Below are positions 36,242 to 49,687 of a DNA stretch of 64,000 bases, in pieces; within the stretch, counting starts at the first letter, position 1, and every line of letters starts with the position of its first letter. The notes beneath the pieces are model-generated. The model had not been told where the DNA came from and made no database searches. It saw nothing but the letters and a program-made list of their open reading frames with translations. The stretch is from Argentina anserina (Eukaryota > Streptophyta > Magnoliopsida > Rosales > Rosaceae). The stretch is from NCBI RefSeq assembly GCF_933775445.1, contig NC_065878.1, forward strand, positions 12,287,395-12,351,394, written 5' to 3'. The translations under genes were made by a program, and so were the position numbers.

Positions 36242-38324
36242 TGTCACGCCCTTAAATCTAAGATTATTATTATATAAAAATATGTTTTCTGAATTAGAGG
36301 CGTGACCTTAAAATTAAAAAAATTTCTCAATAAAACTGATAAATATTTTTATTAGGAAACAAAATCAAAGTTATTTTACAATACAATGGATTTAAAAATA
36401 CTGAATTTTAGCAAAGATACACGAGTCTCGCATTTATTGTCTTGAAATAGTAATTTAAGAAAAACCATCATTTTATTTAGTAGATCCATCTCATTTCCTA
36501 AGCATCTACTAATTACCTGAAAATAAGAATGTATATCATCATGAGTAACACAGACCCAGTAAGTACATAGTACATTCTTATGATAAGTTGGCTAATGAGA
36601 AATTCAAATATGAACAACCAAGTAAAATGTACCAAGAACCAGGTGTATTTGGTCACACGAATTCATAATTATGCATATAGATATACATATCAGCATCAAT
36701 ATATTCAATCAATTGTGTGAATTTTCAAGAAAACATGTAATTAATCACAAAGTCACATGTTAGGGTTCATGTTTACCCAAAACACGGATAAGTCTTAGCA
36801 TACCGATGCCAAAACCAAAGTATGTATACTCAAGGTCAATTCTCCTATAAGTATAATAGTGGACTATCAAAGTAAAGTATGTATACTCAAGGTCAATTCT
36901 CTTATGAGTGTAATAGTGCACTATCTATAGGGACTAGGACCCAAGGTTAACTCACAAAGCACAAAACAATTTTACCAGTAATTCACTTAGCACAGGATAG
37001 TACTAATCACCCGGCTTCACACCTCCAACTCAATAACGTCAATAGAATATCACAAAGTTTAGTAATTAAGACAATATTTAAATACTAATCAAATATATAA
37101 ACTTACACCAAGATATAAATACTTTCAATAACTCAATGTATGCATGAAATAAACAAGTTAATAAACTTGAAAGTAAATGTGCAATAAAGTTAATGTACTT
37201 TAAGTTAAAAGTAATTAGACAATATTAGTTAGTAGGCAAATGATTAGTAGTTATTTCTTCCATAATAAGTAAAGTCTTTGTCCAAAGTGGCAATTGTCCT
37301 TCAAATAATAGTCTTAAAGTTTGTCGACTTTCCGTATCGATAACTCAATCAATAAACATCTAAATTAGGCAAGTGAGAAGTCGATATTCAAGGATTTTTC
37401 GTAAGGAATCCAATAGGATAAGTCATACAGTCCAGTTTAAAGTCATTGAGTCCAAAAAGTTTAAACACAGTAACAGTGCAGAAACCGATCATCAAGTTAT
37501 CAACTTAGATGTCTTCGTATTCTACTTGTAACTAATTTCATCATTTCTTCTGAAACTTTCCAGATTAAAAGTAGAGGTCTTAAACTTTAATTTGATATAA
37601 CATTTGTGGAAAATAGTTAAGAAATGAGTGAGATATGAGTTTTTAAAGTCGTGAGTGCTATAAGAGATTTTCAGTGAGTTTATTAACTCTAACTTTGATT
37701 AGTCATAACTTCTCAATTTTTAAAACTTTTTGAGTGATTCAAAATCCTAAATTGAAGCATTTTTCGTGAGAAATTTAATGCTATTATTACATTGGACAAA
37801 CTCAGATGTTATAAAATACGAAAATATAACTCTTACTAAAACATGGTATTTTCCATTTTATCCTTAGCTATGCACTTTGATAAATATTAAAAGACAAATA
37901 TAAGGATGTAAGATGTACTTACCTTGAAATTTCAGGGGTGAAAAGAAGGTTTTGATGTGGATCCAAAACTGGATTACTTTAGTAAAGAATGAACTTGTTT
38001 AAGAGAGAAATAGTGAATGCTAGAATTTTAGCTTGAGGTACATTGACTGTTTGAGTTTTCTATCAACTAAGGGAACTTTAGACTTGTATGATTTTCTGAT
38101 TTTGAAATGTGAAAAAAGCTTGAAGCAACTCACAAATATAAATAGGCCAAGAAGGAACACAAAAATTCAATTCTCAACTACCATTCTTGACTTAAGAGAT
38201 CAATAATTAATATTGAGTGATAGTCTAGCTAGTTAGGTTGGTTGTTCACAAAGAAAAAAAAAACAAATAGTGTGATGGGGTAAAATATAAAATTCAGCTA
38301 GGTTCAAAACGTATTGGCATAAAG

Positions 38325-38363
<39 letters not shown>

Positions 38364-38710
38364 ATATAACATTTATATGTGTTATTCTAAAAAGTAAAGG
38401 AATTTATATATTCTTTTGATAAGGTTTCAATATATTTGCATTATCTAACACTAATATAATGCATAAAAGATAATACTATTAGTATTAGTCTTAAACTCGA
38501 TTACAAAGTATCGAGTATACGCAAGAAACATGAGCTAACGTAACCAAATCGTAGTCTAAATCTTACAAAAAGAAACTTTCTATATTTGACAGTATGAACC
38601 TTAACATCATTGGTTTCTAAAGAGAAATATTAGAAGAAAAATTGAATTAATTCTAAGTTAATATAACCTTAGAGTACTAAGTAGTAAATACTAAATTTCG
38701 AGATATTACA
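36242..38710 (-). mobile_element. Long solo LTR, 2.47 kb
   Basis: It begins TGTCACGCCCTTAAATC and ends TTTCGAGATATTACA (TG...CA). The flanks CATGA (36237-36241) and CTTGA (38711-38715) agree at 4 of 5 bases. Splice-donor-like motifs are readable only on the minus strand (for example ACTTACC near 37917), so the sense direction is probably minus, ending in GGGCGTGACA like the LTRs at 9074 and 9995. No coding region belongs to it. A TA tract lies at 38327-38361. Its last ~380 bp are repeated at 55698-56086. Confidence 0.65.
38327..38361 (+). repeat. (TA)n microsatellite
   Basis: A run of about 17 TA dinucleotides inside the solo LTR. The related LTR fragment at 55698 has one at the same place. 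Confidence 0.9.
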
Positions 38711-38719
38711 CTTGATACC

Positions 38720-39195
38720 TTCACCAAACTTTTGCTCAAAAACTCGTCATTCAAACATCCAAGACGAGGATGACGGTCCAATTGGTACAGGTCAAGCTTT
38801 CCTGCTTGCTCGGCCGATTACTCCAAAACAGGTCTCGGCCTTGGATCTGTGTTCCCATTTTCGTAATCTTTGAACGCTTGAAGGTTCTTTTTAGGTACAA
38901 GCACGACCTCTTGATAGATTTATGTTTGCTTTCAATCATGGAAAGGATGCCAATAGGGTGATCAAAGGAGGACGCTGGTACTACGCCAGGGCACCGGTAG
39001 TTTTCCAAGAGTATGATGAGATTGCATATATTCATTTTATCCCCATGGATCAGTTGTACTTCTAGGTTTATCTAAAGAATTTCCTGTCCAAGTTTGAGAA
39101 ACCAAACCGTATCAAGACAGTGGCTATGGTGGCTGCTAATTTTATTCATCTGAATGATAAGGAATTGAGGGTTTCTCGCAAAAATTAAGGTTAGG
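38720..39195 (+). pseudogene. DUF4283-type (LINE-associated) remnant
   Basis: Broken plus-strand frames give FNHGKDANRVIKGGRWYYAR, APVVFQEYDEIAYIHFIPM, VYLKNFLSKF and IKTVAMVAANFIHLND, resembling DUF4283/zinc-knuckle proteins linked to plant LINE-type retroelements. Stops and frame changes interrupt it. It is cut on the left by the solo LTR end and on the right by a Cassandra copy. GC-richer plus-strand sequence after the Cassandra (39800-39900) may be its continuation. Confidence 0.5.
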
Positions 39196-39210
39196 GTTTC
39201 TCACAGCATA

Positions 39211-39798
39211 TGTAATATCCCACATCGGCCAACAGAGAGAGAGAGTAATGTGCCTTATATGTAATGCCCACCTTCATCTAACACGAGGCCTTTTGGGGGC
39301 TCAATGGCTTCGGAGGAGATATGAACTCTTAAGTTAAGCTTGTTTCAGGCCAAAGCAATCCCAATATCAGTGACCTACTGAGAAGTTGCTCGTGAGCTCT
39401 CAGAAACAAAACCATGAGGGTTACGCCCAAAGCGGACTATATCGTATTACAGCGGAGCCGGTCCCGGGATGTGACAATTTGGTATTAGAGCCACTCTGTC
39501 ATGTGGTGCGAGTGTGCCGACGAGGACGTCGGACTCCTAAAGGGATGGATTGTAACATCCCACATCGGCCAACGAAGAGAGGGTGATGTACCCTCACGGT
39601 TTTGTTTCTAGGAGCTAACGAGCAACTTCCCCGTAAGTCACCCATCCTGAGATTGCTCTAGCCTGAACAAGCTTAACTTCGGAGTTCTCATCCCCTCCAA
39701 AGTCATTGAGCCCCCAAATGGTCTCGTGTTAGATAGAGGTGTGCATGTACATATAAGGCACATCACCCCCTCTATATTGGCCGATGTGGGATATTACA
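39211..39798. mobile_element. Rearranged Cassandra, inverted LTR at right
   Basis: A full LTR (39211-39476, TGTAATATCCCAC...GATGTGACA) and internal domain (39477-39550, with TTGGTATTAGAGCC) are followed by only about 40 bp of the second LTR (39551-39590). The next 208 bp (39591-39798) are the reverse complement of a Cassandra LTR, ending GGGATATTACA. Two LTRs thus face each other. The 5S-like block is present in both orientations. No target duplication is seen at the outer ends (GCATA / CCGTC). Confidence 0.9.
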
Positions 39799-41973
39799 CC
39801 GTCTCAAACAAAGAAAGTGTCTGGTGATCAAGTTCTTTCTTATCTTTATGCCGGCGTATCTCCTCCTCCTAGCTCCAAGGGGAAGGAGCCAATCTGAGGC
39901 TCGGACCTCTTGTTACTCTTGTTTATTCATTTAGTTTTTCTTTTGTTTTGCTTTGGACTCTAGCTTTGGTTTTTTCTTCTGCAATTCTTTTGCTTGGTTT
40001 GGTTTCTTTTTGTTTGTTCCCATGGTGTTCATGGAATTTCCTTGTGCAAGGTGTTTATTGCTTAGATAGGTAGGCGGGATATGTGTCTCTTTGGCTTTGT
40101 CATGAATCCTTGTTTACCCTGAAAATGTGGTAGCAAGTGGACGTGTATAGACATCCTTGACTTTTGTTTGCGATTTGAATGAAAGTATTTTTTTTATCAT
40201 CTTCAAATAAAAAATCAATTTGTCCCTACTATTATAAGGTCAGACCCTCAAAATACCACTAAATTTGAGAACTTTTAAAATGTTAGTTCCATTTTCTACA
40301 CGGACAAACAAACAAAAAAGAGTATTACATTAAAGAGTGAAGGGTTTTTTTTTTATAAAATAATCACATTTAAACATACGAGAGGAAAATGTAGGATTGC
40401 ACGAACCCACCTTGACACCAAACCTCCACCCATCTGATACATATGTGGGGAGCTATGAAGGTTGGGAGACAGATACCAAGATTTGATACAAGGAATCAAA
40501 TTCGCGCGGTACTATTAAATTTGAAAAGAAATATTTAGCTGTTCGTTAGCATAGCCAAACTCATCTGCAAAAACAAGGAAAGGAAAAGGAAGGCTATGAT
40601 GAACATCAACACAGAAGAAAAACGTACATTTCACGGAACCAAAACTAAGGCATGTACATTTGTATCATTTGTATCGTAATCAAAACAGAAGAACCACAAC
40701 TTTGGTATCATTTGTATCGTATTCAATTCACATTTCAAAATTTTGACCAAAAACACTACGGCATACAAAGCAATATACCCCAGAAAAAAAAAATATAACA
40801 TATGAAACCCCAGAAGAAAGTAACAAAATGACAAAGCCACAAACCTAAAAAGGGCTGAAACCAAACTTCTTAAGCATAATGCAACAGTGACAAAACAAGA
40901 ATGAAAAACCGCATAATAAAATAGTAAGGATACTCACGATTTTCTCCAAAGAGAATGCTAGACCGTTCTTGGTTTTCAAGACCCCTGAAAAATTATAAGA
41001 GTACAGAATATGGGAGTTCTTGTCTTCTTGAAGAAATGCTTGAATTCTTGTTTCTTGAAGAAGTCGGACTGAATTGCAATTAAGAAGAAAGTTGAAAAGA
41101 GTGATTATTGGAACACTACCCTGAAACTGAACTTCGCTGAATTAATATGCATATATATAAATGTTGAACACTAAGCATGCAAGTTTCAGTTTATATTTAT
41201 GACCCAATCCTAAAATTGGATGGCACGAAGGTTCAGGTCTCAATGCAATTTATTACCTAAAGCTACCTTGGAAATTATCTTGACTAAGCTCAAGTCCTCA
41301 GTTTGGTATGTAAAATTTCGAAGGGCATCCTTCTGCTGGTTCTTCACAAAAGAAATCATTCTTAGTTCAGATGAAGGAAATTCTTTATCCGCAGTGAGCA
41401 TGGCAATGTATATATAGGAAATATAATATATAAATGATTAGAAAACCAAATATGAATCCATCTGTGGTGAAAAAACAGCTCAGAAGAATTTTTAAGTGAA
41501 TAATAGAGGCATGAACGCACTGGAAAATTTGATATATTATGGATAAATTATAGCACATGCATTACACTAAATTGACAGAGCACCTACATAGCTTTCTGTA
41601 TTTCCAACAAATGGTACAACAGATATTTCCGACAAATGGATCTCTTGGAATATTTCCAGATGGAGAAGTTTCATTTCCCTTTTCTACGGTTCCCGATTCT
41701 CTCCCCCAAGACATAAAATGAATTCTAGCCAGTCAAACCCACACTACTCTGCAAGATTGCAAGCCGTAAACTGCACTTCTTGATCTAGGTCTCTGGATAA
41801 TGCGTCTCTTCGTGTCTCTAATAGCCATGCTAACAAGGTATGCCCGTGGGAATGAAAACTCTGAGCCCAAGTTAGATGAGTTATGACTGCAAGGGAACTT
41901 TTGCTCTGGAGTTTCCACATCTATTGTTACAAAGTAAATCTCTGTATCACTGACATGTGCAAACATATGGTGC
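39799..41973. other. Intergenic region downstream of PAT14
   Basis: Mostly AT-rich; holds the PAT14 3' UTR at its right end. On the minus strand a short block ends in AAAATC|GTGAGT near 40937 after a TTTTCAG acceptor near 40985, which could be one exon of an unrecognised transcript. I do not call a gene. Confidence 0.4.
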
Positions 41974-44900
41974 CTAGAAGTCTTGGGAATCAAGCTCCGG
42001 CTTAGATGGATATTCGAGACCCTGGAGCGCTGGTATCCGTCGCAAATCTTCTTCAGAATAAGCAGGGATGAACCAGTATAGCTTGTCTGTCCCAAATACC
42101 TGATGGGCCAACACTACAGATTAGCAGCTTATAACAGTGATGCAATTTTATTTTGTTTAAGATTCTCCGAGTTACTGTTGAAGTGAAACACACTCAGAGC
42201 CATAAATCAGAGCGAGAAGAAAGATAGCCACAGAAAGAACAAGTAATAAATCTCTGGGTCTTTTCGATAATGAGAGTCACCTAACTGTATGTATTTTCAG
42301 CATAAGTTGTACGCAGACATTTTATATGCATATTCAACAGAGGAATTTAATTTTCCCTGAGGTGTATCGATTTTCAAAAATTAATTGTGCATGATGATGA
42401 GGTTGTATTCACTAGAATTGACAGACACTAGCAGAAAGGAAAGCAAGAGGCGACCAAGTCAAAACGTTTATTTTGTTTGAGTGATAAGGTTATCATGAAG
42501 ATCTAGGGTGTATTTCTAACTAGAAATTCAACTCATACTGACCAAGACTCCCAGAGAGTTTCATATGTTAGCTCATAGTACTACTATTACCATCATATTG
42601 TTTTCATTCCTTTCCTGATCAAACAAGCATACCAGATTAAAAATCATTCTCTAAGATTAAATTGACTCATCCATGTGGCTAAACCCAAATTATTTAATCT
42701 GTCCATTATCGCTCCTTAAACTTCTACAATATACTAAGTCATTGACATAATAATTGCTTCAGGAAGACCTTTATGATTCATTTTTCATGAAAAAATGTCT
42801 TTCCCACGTAGTTTGTCGGTCAGGTGCACGGCCTAGGACGAACAAGATGTAATAAAACAGTGCTTCTGCCGGCAGTCCCAAGTCATCACATTTCATGTTA
42901 TATTCATACAGCTTAGCATTTGTTTTTTCAAAACTGAAATTTGAGGGCACAGTAACAAACAGAAAGTAATTATCTTTAGTGGGAATGCCTATAAGATATT
43001 TTTACACATTTTGTATTAAAGCTCAGGAGATTTTTCTGCTACTGTCAAATTATTTTCCGTCCAATACATTCAGGTATCAGTTATCCCAAATTCCCCTACA
43101 CTATTATAAGGCAAAAGAATTTTCATTGTTTTTAATGCAAATTAGTGAATATAAGATGTTTTCGCAACTGATATTATAGCGCAGCAGCTTTTCTGAATTT
43201 ATTCAAGACTAGGTGATCCAGAATTCCCCTACTCTATTATAAAGAAACACAACTTTCATTGTTTTTTTTTATGCATAACAGTGAATGCATGACTAACTAG
43301 AACTCACTCACAATAAAGACCATCGGCTAAACTAAAATATACATCAAAGGAAAGATAACAAAGTCTACAAAATTGGAAGTGCTACCAACCTGTTCAAAAT
43401 TCTTTTTCCGACCAAGGTCATAGCGCCATTTCAGAGTGGTTTTCTTCTCATATGCCTAGTTAGAAACAGAAATCCCATCAGCAACTACTGCTTGACTTTA
43501 TTGGTAAGATTATAACACAAATTAGTGGATAAGAATTTCACATGAAAGAAAAATTTGGGAAATTGGAATCTTTACTCTCAACAAGATTAAAAATAATTGA
43601 ATTGAAAGTTGAAACAAAGCATCCACCATAAACAAAGTAGAGCTTAGAAACTATGCTAATTAGTGAACTGATGCCTTCCACTCCCTAAAAATGGTTGCAA
43701 ACGAGAAATCTCAGTCAGAAGCAACCAAAGGCCAGCTAAAGCTTAAATTTTGAAGTAGAGAAAAGCATCGCCTACGGCCAAACCAGCTAATATACACCTC
43801 CCTGGATAACTTCATTGCTAGGCTAATGGCAGTAGGGGCCTGCAGGGAGACATGATCAGTAGACACCTGACCCATTCTACACATAATGCACCAGTGAGGG
43901 GATATGTACCATATCTATTAACCTGCTTCAACTCATTTCCTATAGAATATGAGCATTGTACAAAAGCTTCAAGCAGGAGCTGCCATGGGACCACTGAAAT
44001 TACACGCATGTTGGCGTGTCTTTAAGCCTAAATATAATTTTGCACATCTCAAGTGAAGCAACCATTGAAAACCAAAGCTAAATCAATGTTTAAAAAGGCG
44101 CGCTTCAAGGCAAGGCATTCCATTTTTGCCTCGAGGCTCTCTCTGTGAGGTTTTTCACACAAAAGGTGAGCCAAAGGCGTCGCAAGGTGCGCTATAGCAT
44201 GTGAGGCGTTCCGAGGCATCACTTGGCATCGCCATTCATGCTTTTTTTTTGGTACTTCACTACCACATATATAATGTTAAATATATATATATATATATAT
44301 ATATATAAAGGGTTCCAATGCTTGTATCATATTATGATATTTCTTTACTATCGCATGAATAGGTAATAGTGGAGCCAACATGAATTGTCCAACCATGGTA
44401 AAGAATGATGATGTCCAAGGGGATGTTGATACACAGATGGGTTCCCATTTTGATGATGGTAATGAGGATGTTGATGCAGGGATGGGTGTCCATTTTGATA
44501 ATGCAAATTATCCTCCTCACTTTGATGCTTGGGATGAATTTCATTCTGATGTAGTGTTGGATTCAACGGCTCTTAGTAATGAAGATGAAAGAGATTGTCA
44601 TGAATGAAGGCCATTTTATTTATTTGTTAATTTAAGATGTATGAAACTATGAATTAATGTATTTTGAATTTTCTTTATTATTTATTTGAATTAAGAACTA
44701 TTTTTATCTATATATTATAATTTGAAATTTTAGAAAGCGCGAAAGGCTACGCCTCTTCAACTCAAGGCTTCTATGGCTTAAGGCTTTGACAAAACGCCTC
44801 GCCTCACGCCTTCGCTCTTTTAAACATTGAGCTAAATATAAAAATTGCTGATGTGTATGGACCTAGATAAACATGTGATACTGCAACTCAAGGTAAACTG

Positions 44901-47900
44901 CTCGGAAAACTTCCCAATCACAAGGTAGAATTCAAAATTTAAAGACATTGTATGGTAGAAACAAGAGAAAATACCTCAATAGTTGTAGTATTTGCAGCCA
45001 CCAAGGATATATGCATGATAAGAAACCCCAGCACACTTAATGCAAAGGCAAGGTTTAAAACTGCAAATCAGGCAACAAGGGAGTCAAAAAAAAAAAAAAA
45101 AGAGGCAACCTGCTGCACAGAAAATGAAACAGGTGAAATAAGAGTACCAAAAGCAAGGAAAGTAGTTGCAAGGGTCCCGGGTGTTCCGGGTATTTCTCCT
45201 TCACTAAAGAATGCAATGAAGTGTGGCAACAAGCATAAAGTTACAACAGTTGTCTCAAGGAACGTATAGAACTGCATCGAGAAAGAACTAAAGAATCAGT
45301 TTATATGTATAAATACACACACAAAACCATTAATGAGAATTCACCATTCACAAGTACATAATCACCCAACAATTTTATACACAGATGATAAAACCACACA
45401 ACAAAGTATACCAAGCTCAAGTATTTCTCCTTCAACTTGTTCTGACGGGAGACAATACTGATTCATCTAGTTTTGGTTTCGGTACAAAACCCCTAAAGAA
45501 TATGGATTCACCATAAGTCATGGTGGATCACAACCTTGATATACCAGACTGGGACTCAAATATCAAAACCTACTGAAACTAATAGCATATGCATTGATAG
45601 AACAGTTTCTTGGATTACCCTTTTTATTCTTCCATTTGCTTTTGTTATTCATAAGGCGCAACTAGCATTGATTATTTAGAATGTGACTTCCTGAATAACG
45701 CTAAAACTCATGTTTTTGCAAATTTGCACTAATACAAAGTTTTTTTTACCAAACATTCACTGAACCAGATAACAGATCATGTACTGAAAATGCTTCTAAT
45801 TTAGCTAATTATTATATTATTGTATACAAAGTATAGCATTTATAAATAAATAAAAAGGCTGATTAAAATATCATACAAGTTATATGAAAATGTAATCAGA
45901 AGGTGACAACTGCAATAAATCGGAGAATATAAAAATTGAATTAAGAAATGTTGGCCACTTCACAATAGCCTAGTTTCACTGTACATGGTTCACCTCTCAA
46001 AATCACAAAAACATGGTGTCATATAAAGAGAGTTCCACGAGGACTATGATCTTAATTAATGAAACAAAGTCCACAGTGCTATTCTCCTTCCAACCTAGCA
46101 ATATTCCAGAAATCAAGCTATGAAAAAACATTTGAGACATAGTATTTTCAAGGTGACATGACATATGCCAAGGGTCGTCTACTACAAGTAACCAGTTAGT
46201 CCGCCTTCGTAGTACATGGATTAATTCTATTGAATAGATATACCAACTTGGAAAAACTGGTACACACAGGTGATCATAAGGTACAGTCATTGATAAACGT
46301 ATAGTTCACCTGTGTTGTTACCAGCAACATGCCATGAAATCTTGCACATAATTGTTTGTTGCTCAAAACTTACTGAACAAGATAAAATATAACGACTTAA
46401 CATCTTTCAGTTTGGAAACACCAAAAACTGCACCAAATATACCTTTGTGTCATACGCTCACAAATCACGAGTTACTAAATAGACCGGAGATTTGACATGA
46501 CATTTTTCACCGCATGATATAGCATTATCCTATAACCATCTATAAACCTTTACGTAACATATATATGGAAATTGGAAGCATATCTGTGCTCCCCACCACA
46601 ACCTCTTAACTTCCATGGTATGGAAAGTCAGAGCAAGGTAAACACAGGTTATGACAATAAATACAGTGTTTCTGGCCCCAGGCACAAAGGTATTGATCAA
46701 AGTTGGGGACCCTGAATCAGATTCAGCTAGAAACGGGTATGGAAGGGCTTATTATAAACAAACATAATTATGTGTATACGACACACATCAGCTACTAATA
46801 AGTTTCTGAAAGTCACCAATTATAACTTTGTGTCACATGCCCACTAATAGGCTAAAATTAATCATTTTAATCAGAACCAGCATAATAGAGCATTATCCTA
46901 TAATCATGTATTTACATCTATGTAAATTAGGGATTAAAGTTGGTAGATATATATGCTACCAACTCTTGCAACCTCTGCACTTCCATGGTAAGGAAAGTCA
47001 GAGCGAGGGAAACACAGGTTATGACATTAAATAAAATGTTTCTGGCCCCAGGCATGAAGGTAATTTTCAACGTTGGGGATAACCCTAAATCAGATTCGGC
47101 TAGAAATAGGTATGGAGGCATATCATATGCTTACCTAATAAATAATAATGTGTAGTTGACACAAATCAGCTACCAATAAGTATCTGAAAGTACGCCTAAG
47201 TAGTAAACAAACTCACCAAGAATAGAAGAAAATACTTGTAATTTAAGGCCCCAACACAATTGACAACCCATACACAATGGTGATCCATTTTCAATACACA
47301 CCTCCCACCTGAAACATAACAAATCATTCAACATTTTGGTCTGATCCATAAACCAAAAGAACAGGAAAAACAAAAGCAAGGCAGAATTTTGCTCAAGCAA
47401 ATTAGGATAGCACAAATTGGGACTCACAAACTGAGCAATGATGGCAGCGAGGTGGCTTCAACTGGTTGCACTTCCGGCAATACCGGACTCTTTGATTTGA
47501 CGGGTCAGTTTGCAAATCACTGAACTCTGAACCATTCAATGGATCAGCTTCCCCCCTTTCTTCATCAACAGCAGGCCTCCATTTCGGTGGCACACCACCG
47601 GGATCCGTCAAAACAACAGAAAAGTAACTCCATAGCAACATCACCAACTGCACAGCACATTGGTAACAAATTTCAGTTTTCAGCTTTAGTTTCTCCTATA
47701 CACTTAAGCAGACACCATACAAACCATTGACTCACTCTTAAGAGCATCAAATACAACACAAGTCATAAACGAATTCACTTCAGAAAACATTGCAACAGAT
47801 CCTCAAAAGTTCAACTTGACAAACAAGTAAAATTCCCATCCACGCAATCCTAAAACCCGAAATCCCAGACAACAAAACCCGTCAAAACCCAGATACCAAA

Positions 47901-48152
47901 ACTGCAAAAGATCAAAACTTCACAAGTTTTTCAAAGTCTTACCAATGAATGAAACAAGATCAAAACGACAATAGCAATGAGAGAGTCAAGTCCACCAGCA
48001 TATAAAGCCGGGCCATAATTAGTCAAAACAACAGTGTAATACGTCACACCCACAACTCCAAGGACCAAAAGGATCATAACAGAGCCCAGACCCCTCAGAG
48101 CTGTGCAGAACTTGAACACATTCCAAGCCATGGCAGCTCCAGATCTATGCAT
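41974..48152 (-). CDS. PAT14: DHHC protein S-acyltransferase, PAT14 type
   Basis: Seven exons on the minus strand: 48152-47943, 47647-47428, 47308-47217, 45271-45148, 45060-44975, 43455-43390 and 42099-41974. They sum to 924 bases, giving 307 residues, equal to the Arabidopsis PAT14 length I recall. The product starts [15 protein letters not shown]. It has two membrane segments and the TDPGGVPP (DPG) motif, a Cys-rich [18 protein letters not shown], the catalytic DHHC in [12 protein letters not shown], two more membrane segments and a TTTIE (TTxE) motif. It ends [12 protein letters not shown]. These enzymes palmitoylate cysteines of membrane-associated proteins, usually at Golgi or endosomal membranes. 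All catalytic residues are present. Introns 3 and 5 are enlarged by repeats. Confidence 0.95.
44084..44829. mobile_element. hAT-type element, 746 bp, in PAT14 intron 5
   Basis: The left end is CAATGTTTAAAAAGGCGCGC; the right end, read on the other strand, starts CAATGTTTAAAAGAGCG. The 8-bp duplication AGCTAAAT is exact at 44076-44083 and 44830-44837. Subterminal GGCG/CGCCTC motifs occur at both ends. A 75-codon acidic open frame at 44380-44607 has no transposase motif I recognise. A TA tract lies at about 44281-44306. Confidence 0.9.
46437..47190. repeat. Tandem duplication of ~370 bp in PAT14 intron 3
   Basis: Copy 1 (about 46437-46815) and copy 2 (about 46826-47190) share CTTCCATGGTA, GGAAAGTCAGAGC, ACACAGGTTATGACA, TTTCTGGCCCCAGGCA and AATCAGATTC at a constant offset near 370 bp. 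The boundaries are approximate. Confidence 0.8.
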
Positions 48153-49687
48153 AATATCACTCAAAAGACCCAAAATTCATCAAGAAAGATCCGGGCTTTA
48201 TGACCCGGCTTCTAGAAGTCTAAGAGGGATCTGGGGTTTAAGATTGAGCTGGGTTTTCTAAAGGGTTCGAGCAAACAAGAGCTGGGGGAAACAGAGTAAG
48301 TAGTGGTTTGAAAACAGAGCAAGTTTAAGTGTTTTTGTGTTGGGTCTGGTTTTTATGTGTTGGAAGTTTTGAGTAAATGGATTTTTCAAGGGTTTATGGA
48401 CGATAAGTCTGTTGGATGAGGTCTAATGACTCTTGAGAGATATGAGTCTTATCTAAGGCAAATATGAGGGTTGTGAAAGAAAATTTGAGCACTTTTTTAT
48501 TTTAATCATGAATTTTGTTCTTCTTCTGTTTTTAATTATGAGATGGGTTGGAGACTTGGAGAGTTGATGATTTAAAGAAGAAAGTTAGGCAAAGTTCCAA
48601 GATGCAAGTAATGTAACAACTACTACTTATTTTTGTTGGTTTTGTGTAGAGTTTGTTTGGCCATGAGGAAGGTGCACTTGGTCATGAATTCATGAGTCTA
48701 GAAGGTAGACGATGACCACCATATTCTTACGCATCAATATAGAAGGTAGACATCTATATTGTTTTCTAATATGGACTTGACAACAAGTTTATCTCTAAAC
48801 TTTGAATTTTTATTTTTGTTTGAGAATGACTTCTAAATTTTGATTAAAATTCGTCTTTTCGTTGAAATTTTGGTGCAATTCTATGTAAATCAGAATCTAG
48901 ATATGTATATGCAACAAAGTTTAGGGTGAGTTAGTAAATATGTCATGATATATGCTTCGATGAGAAAAGTTTAATAGGATTAAACCAACAAGATTTATCC
49001 AAAGTACTGACTGTTCTCTGGACAAGCAAGATCATAGAGTGGTATCTTGGAAATAACTCATGTTGGACTCTCATCATCTTCATCGTTGTGTTTTTCATCA
49101 TAGGATAATTGATTTACAGATAATGTGTGACTGTGTTTCGCCGTGTTATTTACAGATACATGCAGCTAGTAATAGCTGATAGCTTCATAGCAGTGTTGTA
49201 TCTTTTGCTTTTGCAAAAGAAAAAAGGATTCTTATATGTGACATGAGGTAACGTTGGTAATATATTGTAATAACATGCTTTTGTTTTTTTCGACAAGAAA
49301 TAACATGCTTTTGTTGGATAAAATAGCTAGCACAATGTATTGTTTTTATATCTAAAGGACATTTGTTGTTATAATAGTCCTTTCATAGAAACAATCCGAC
49401 CCATTTGCCGCCCCGAACAGAAAGTTTGATTCCCAATGTTACACTGGCCTAGGCGATCGAGGTCACAATTTGTGAATAATTTCAAGGCTTCTTCTGTCTA
49501 TACTACTGTGTTTTGTCTTCTCTACTAGGCAACTTTGTGAGAAGAATAATCCATATAATTAATATATATATCATGTCATCGATCGTTTTATTCGTTTATT
49601 CCTTGCCACCCTAACTGTGTATTTAACAGCTTCATTCATGAACTCAAGAACACAATATGCTTCGGGTTTGAAGGAGAGCTTAGAGAA
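48153..49687. other. Divergent intergenic region, PAT14 / reductase
   Basis: This stretch holds the 5' UTR and promoter of PAT14 (-) and the promoter of the reductase (+). Only AT-rich sequence is seen; no further gene. Confidence 0.5.

Noticed and set aside
41733..42095. Independent small gene on the minus strand
   Set aside because: Its first part is the last exon of PAT14 read in another frame; it has no separate support.
44380..44607. Possible hAT-encoded protein
   Set aside because: Short, acidic and without transposase motifs; probably a leftover or chance frame.
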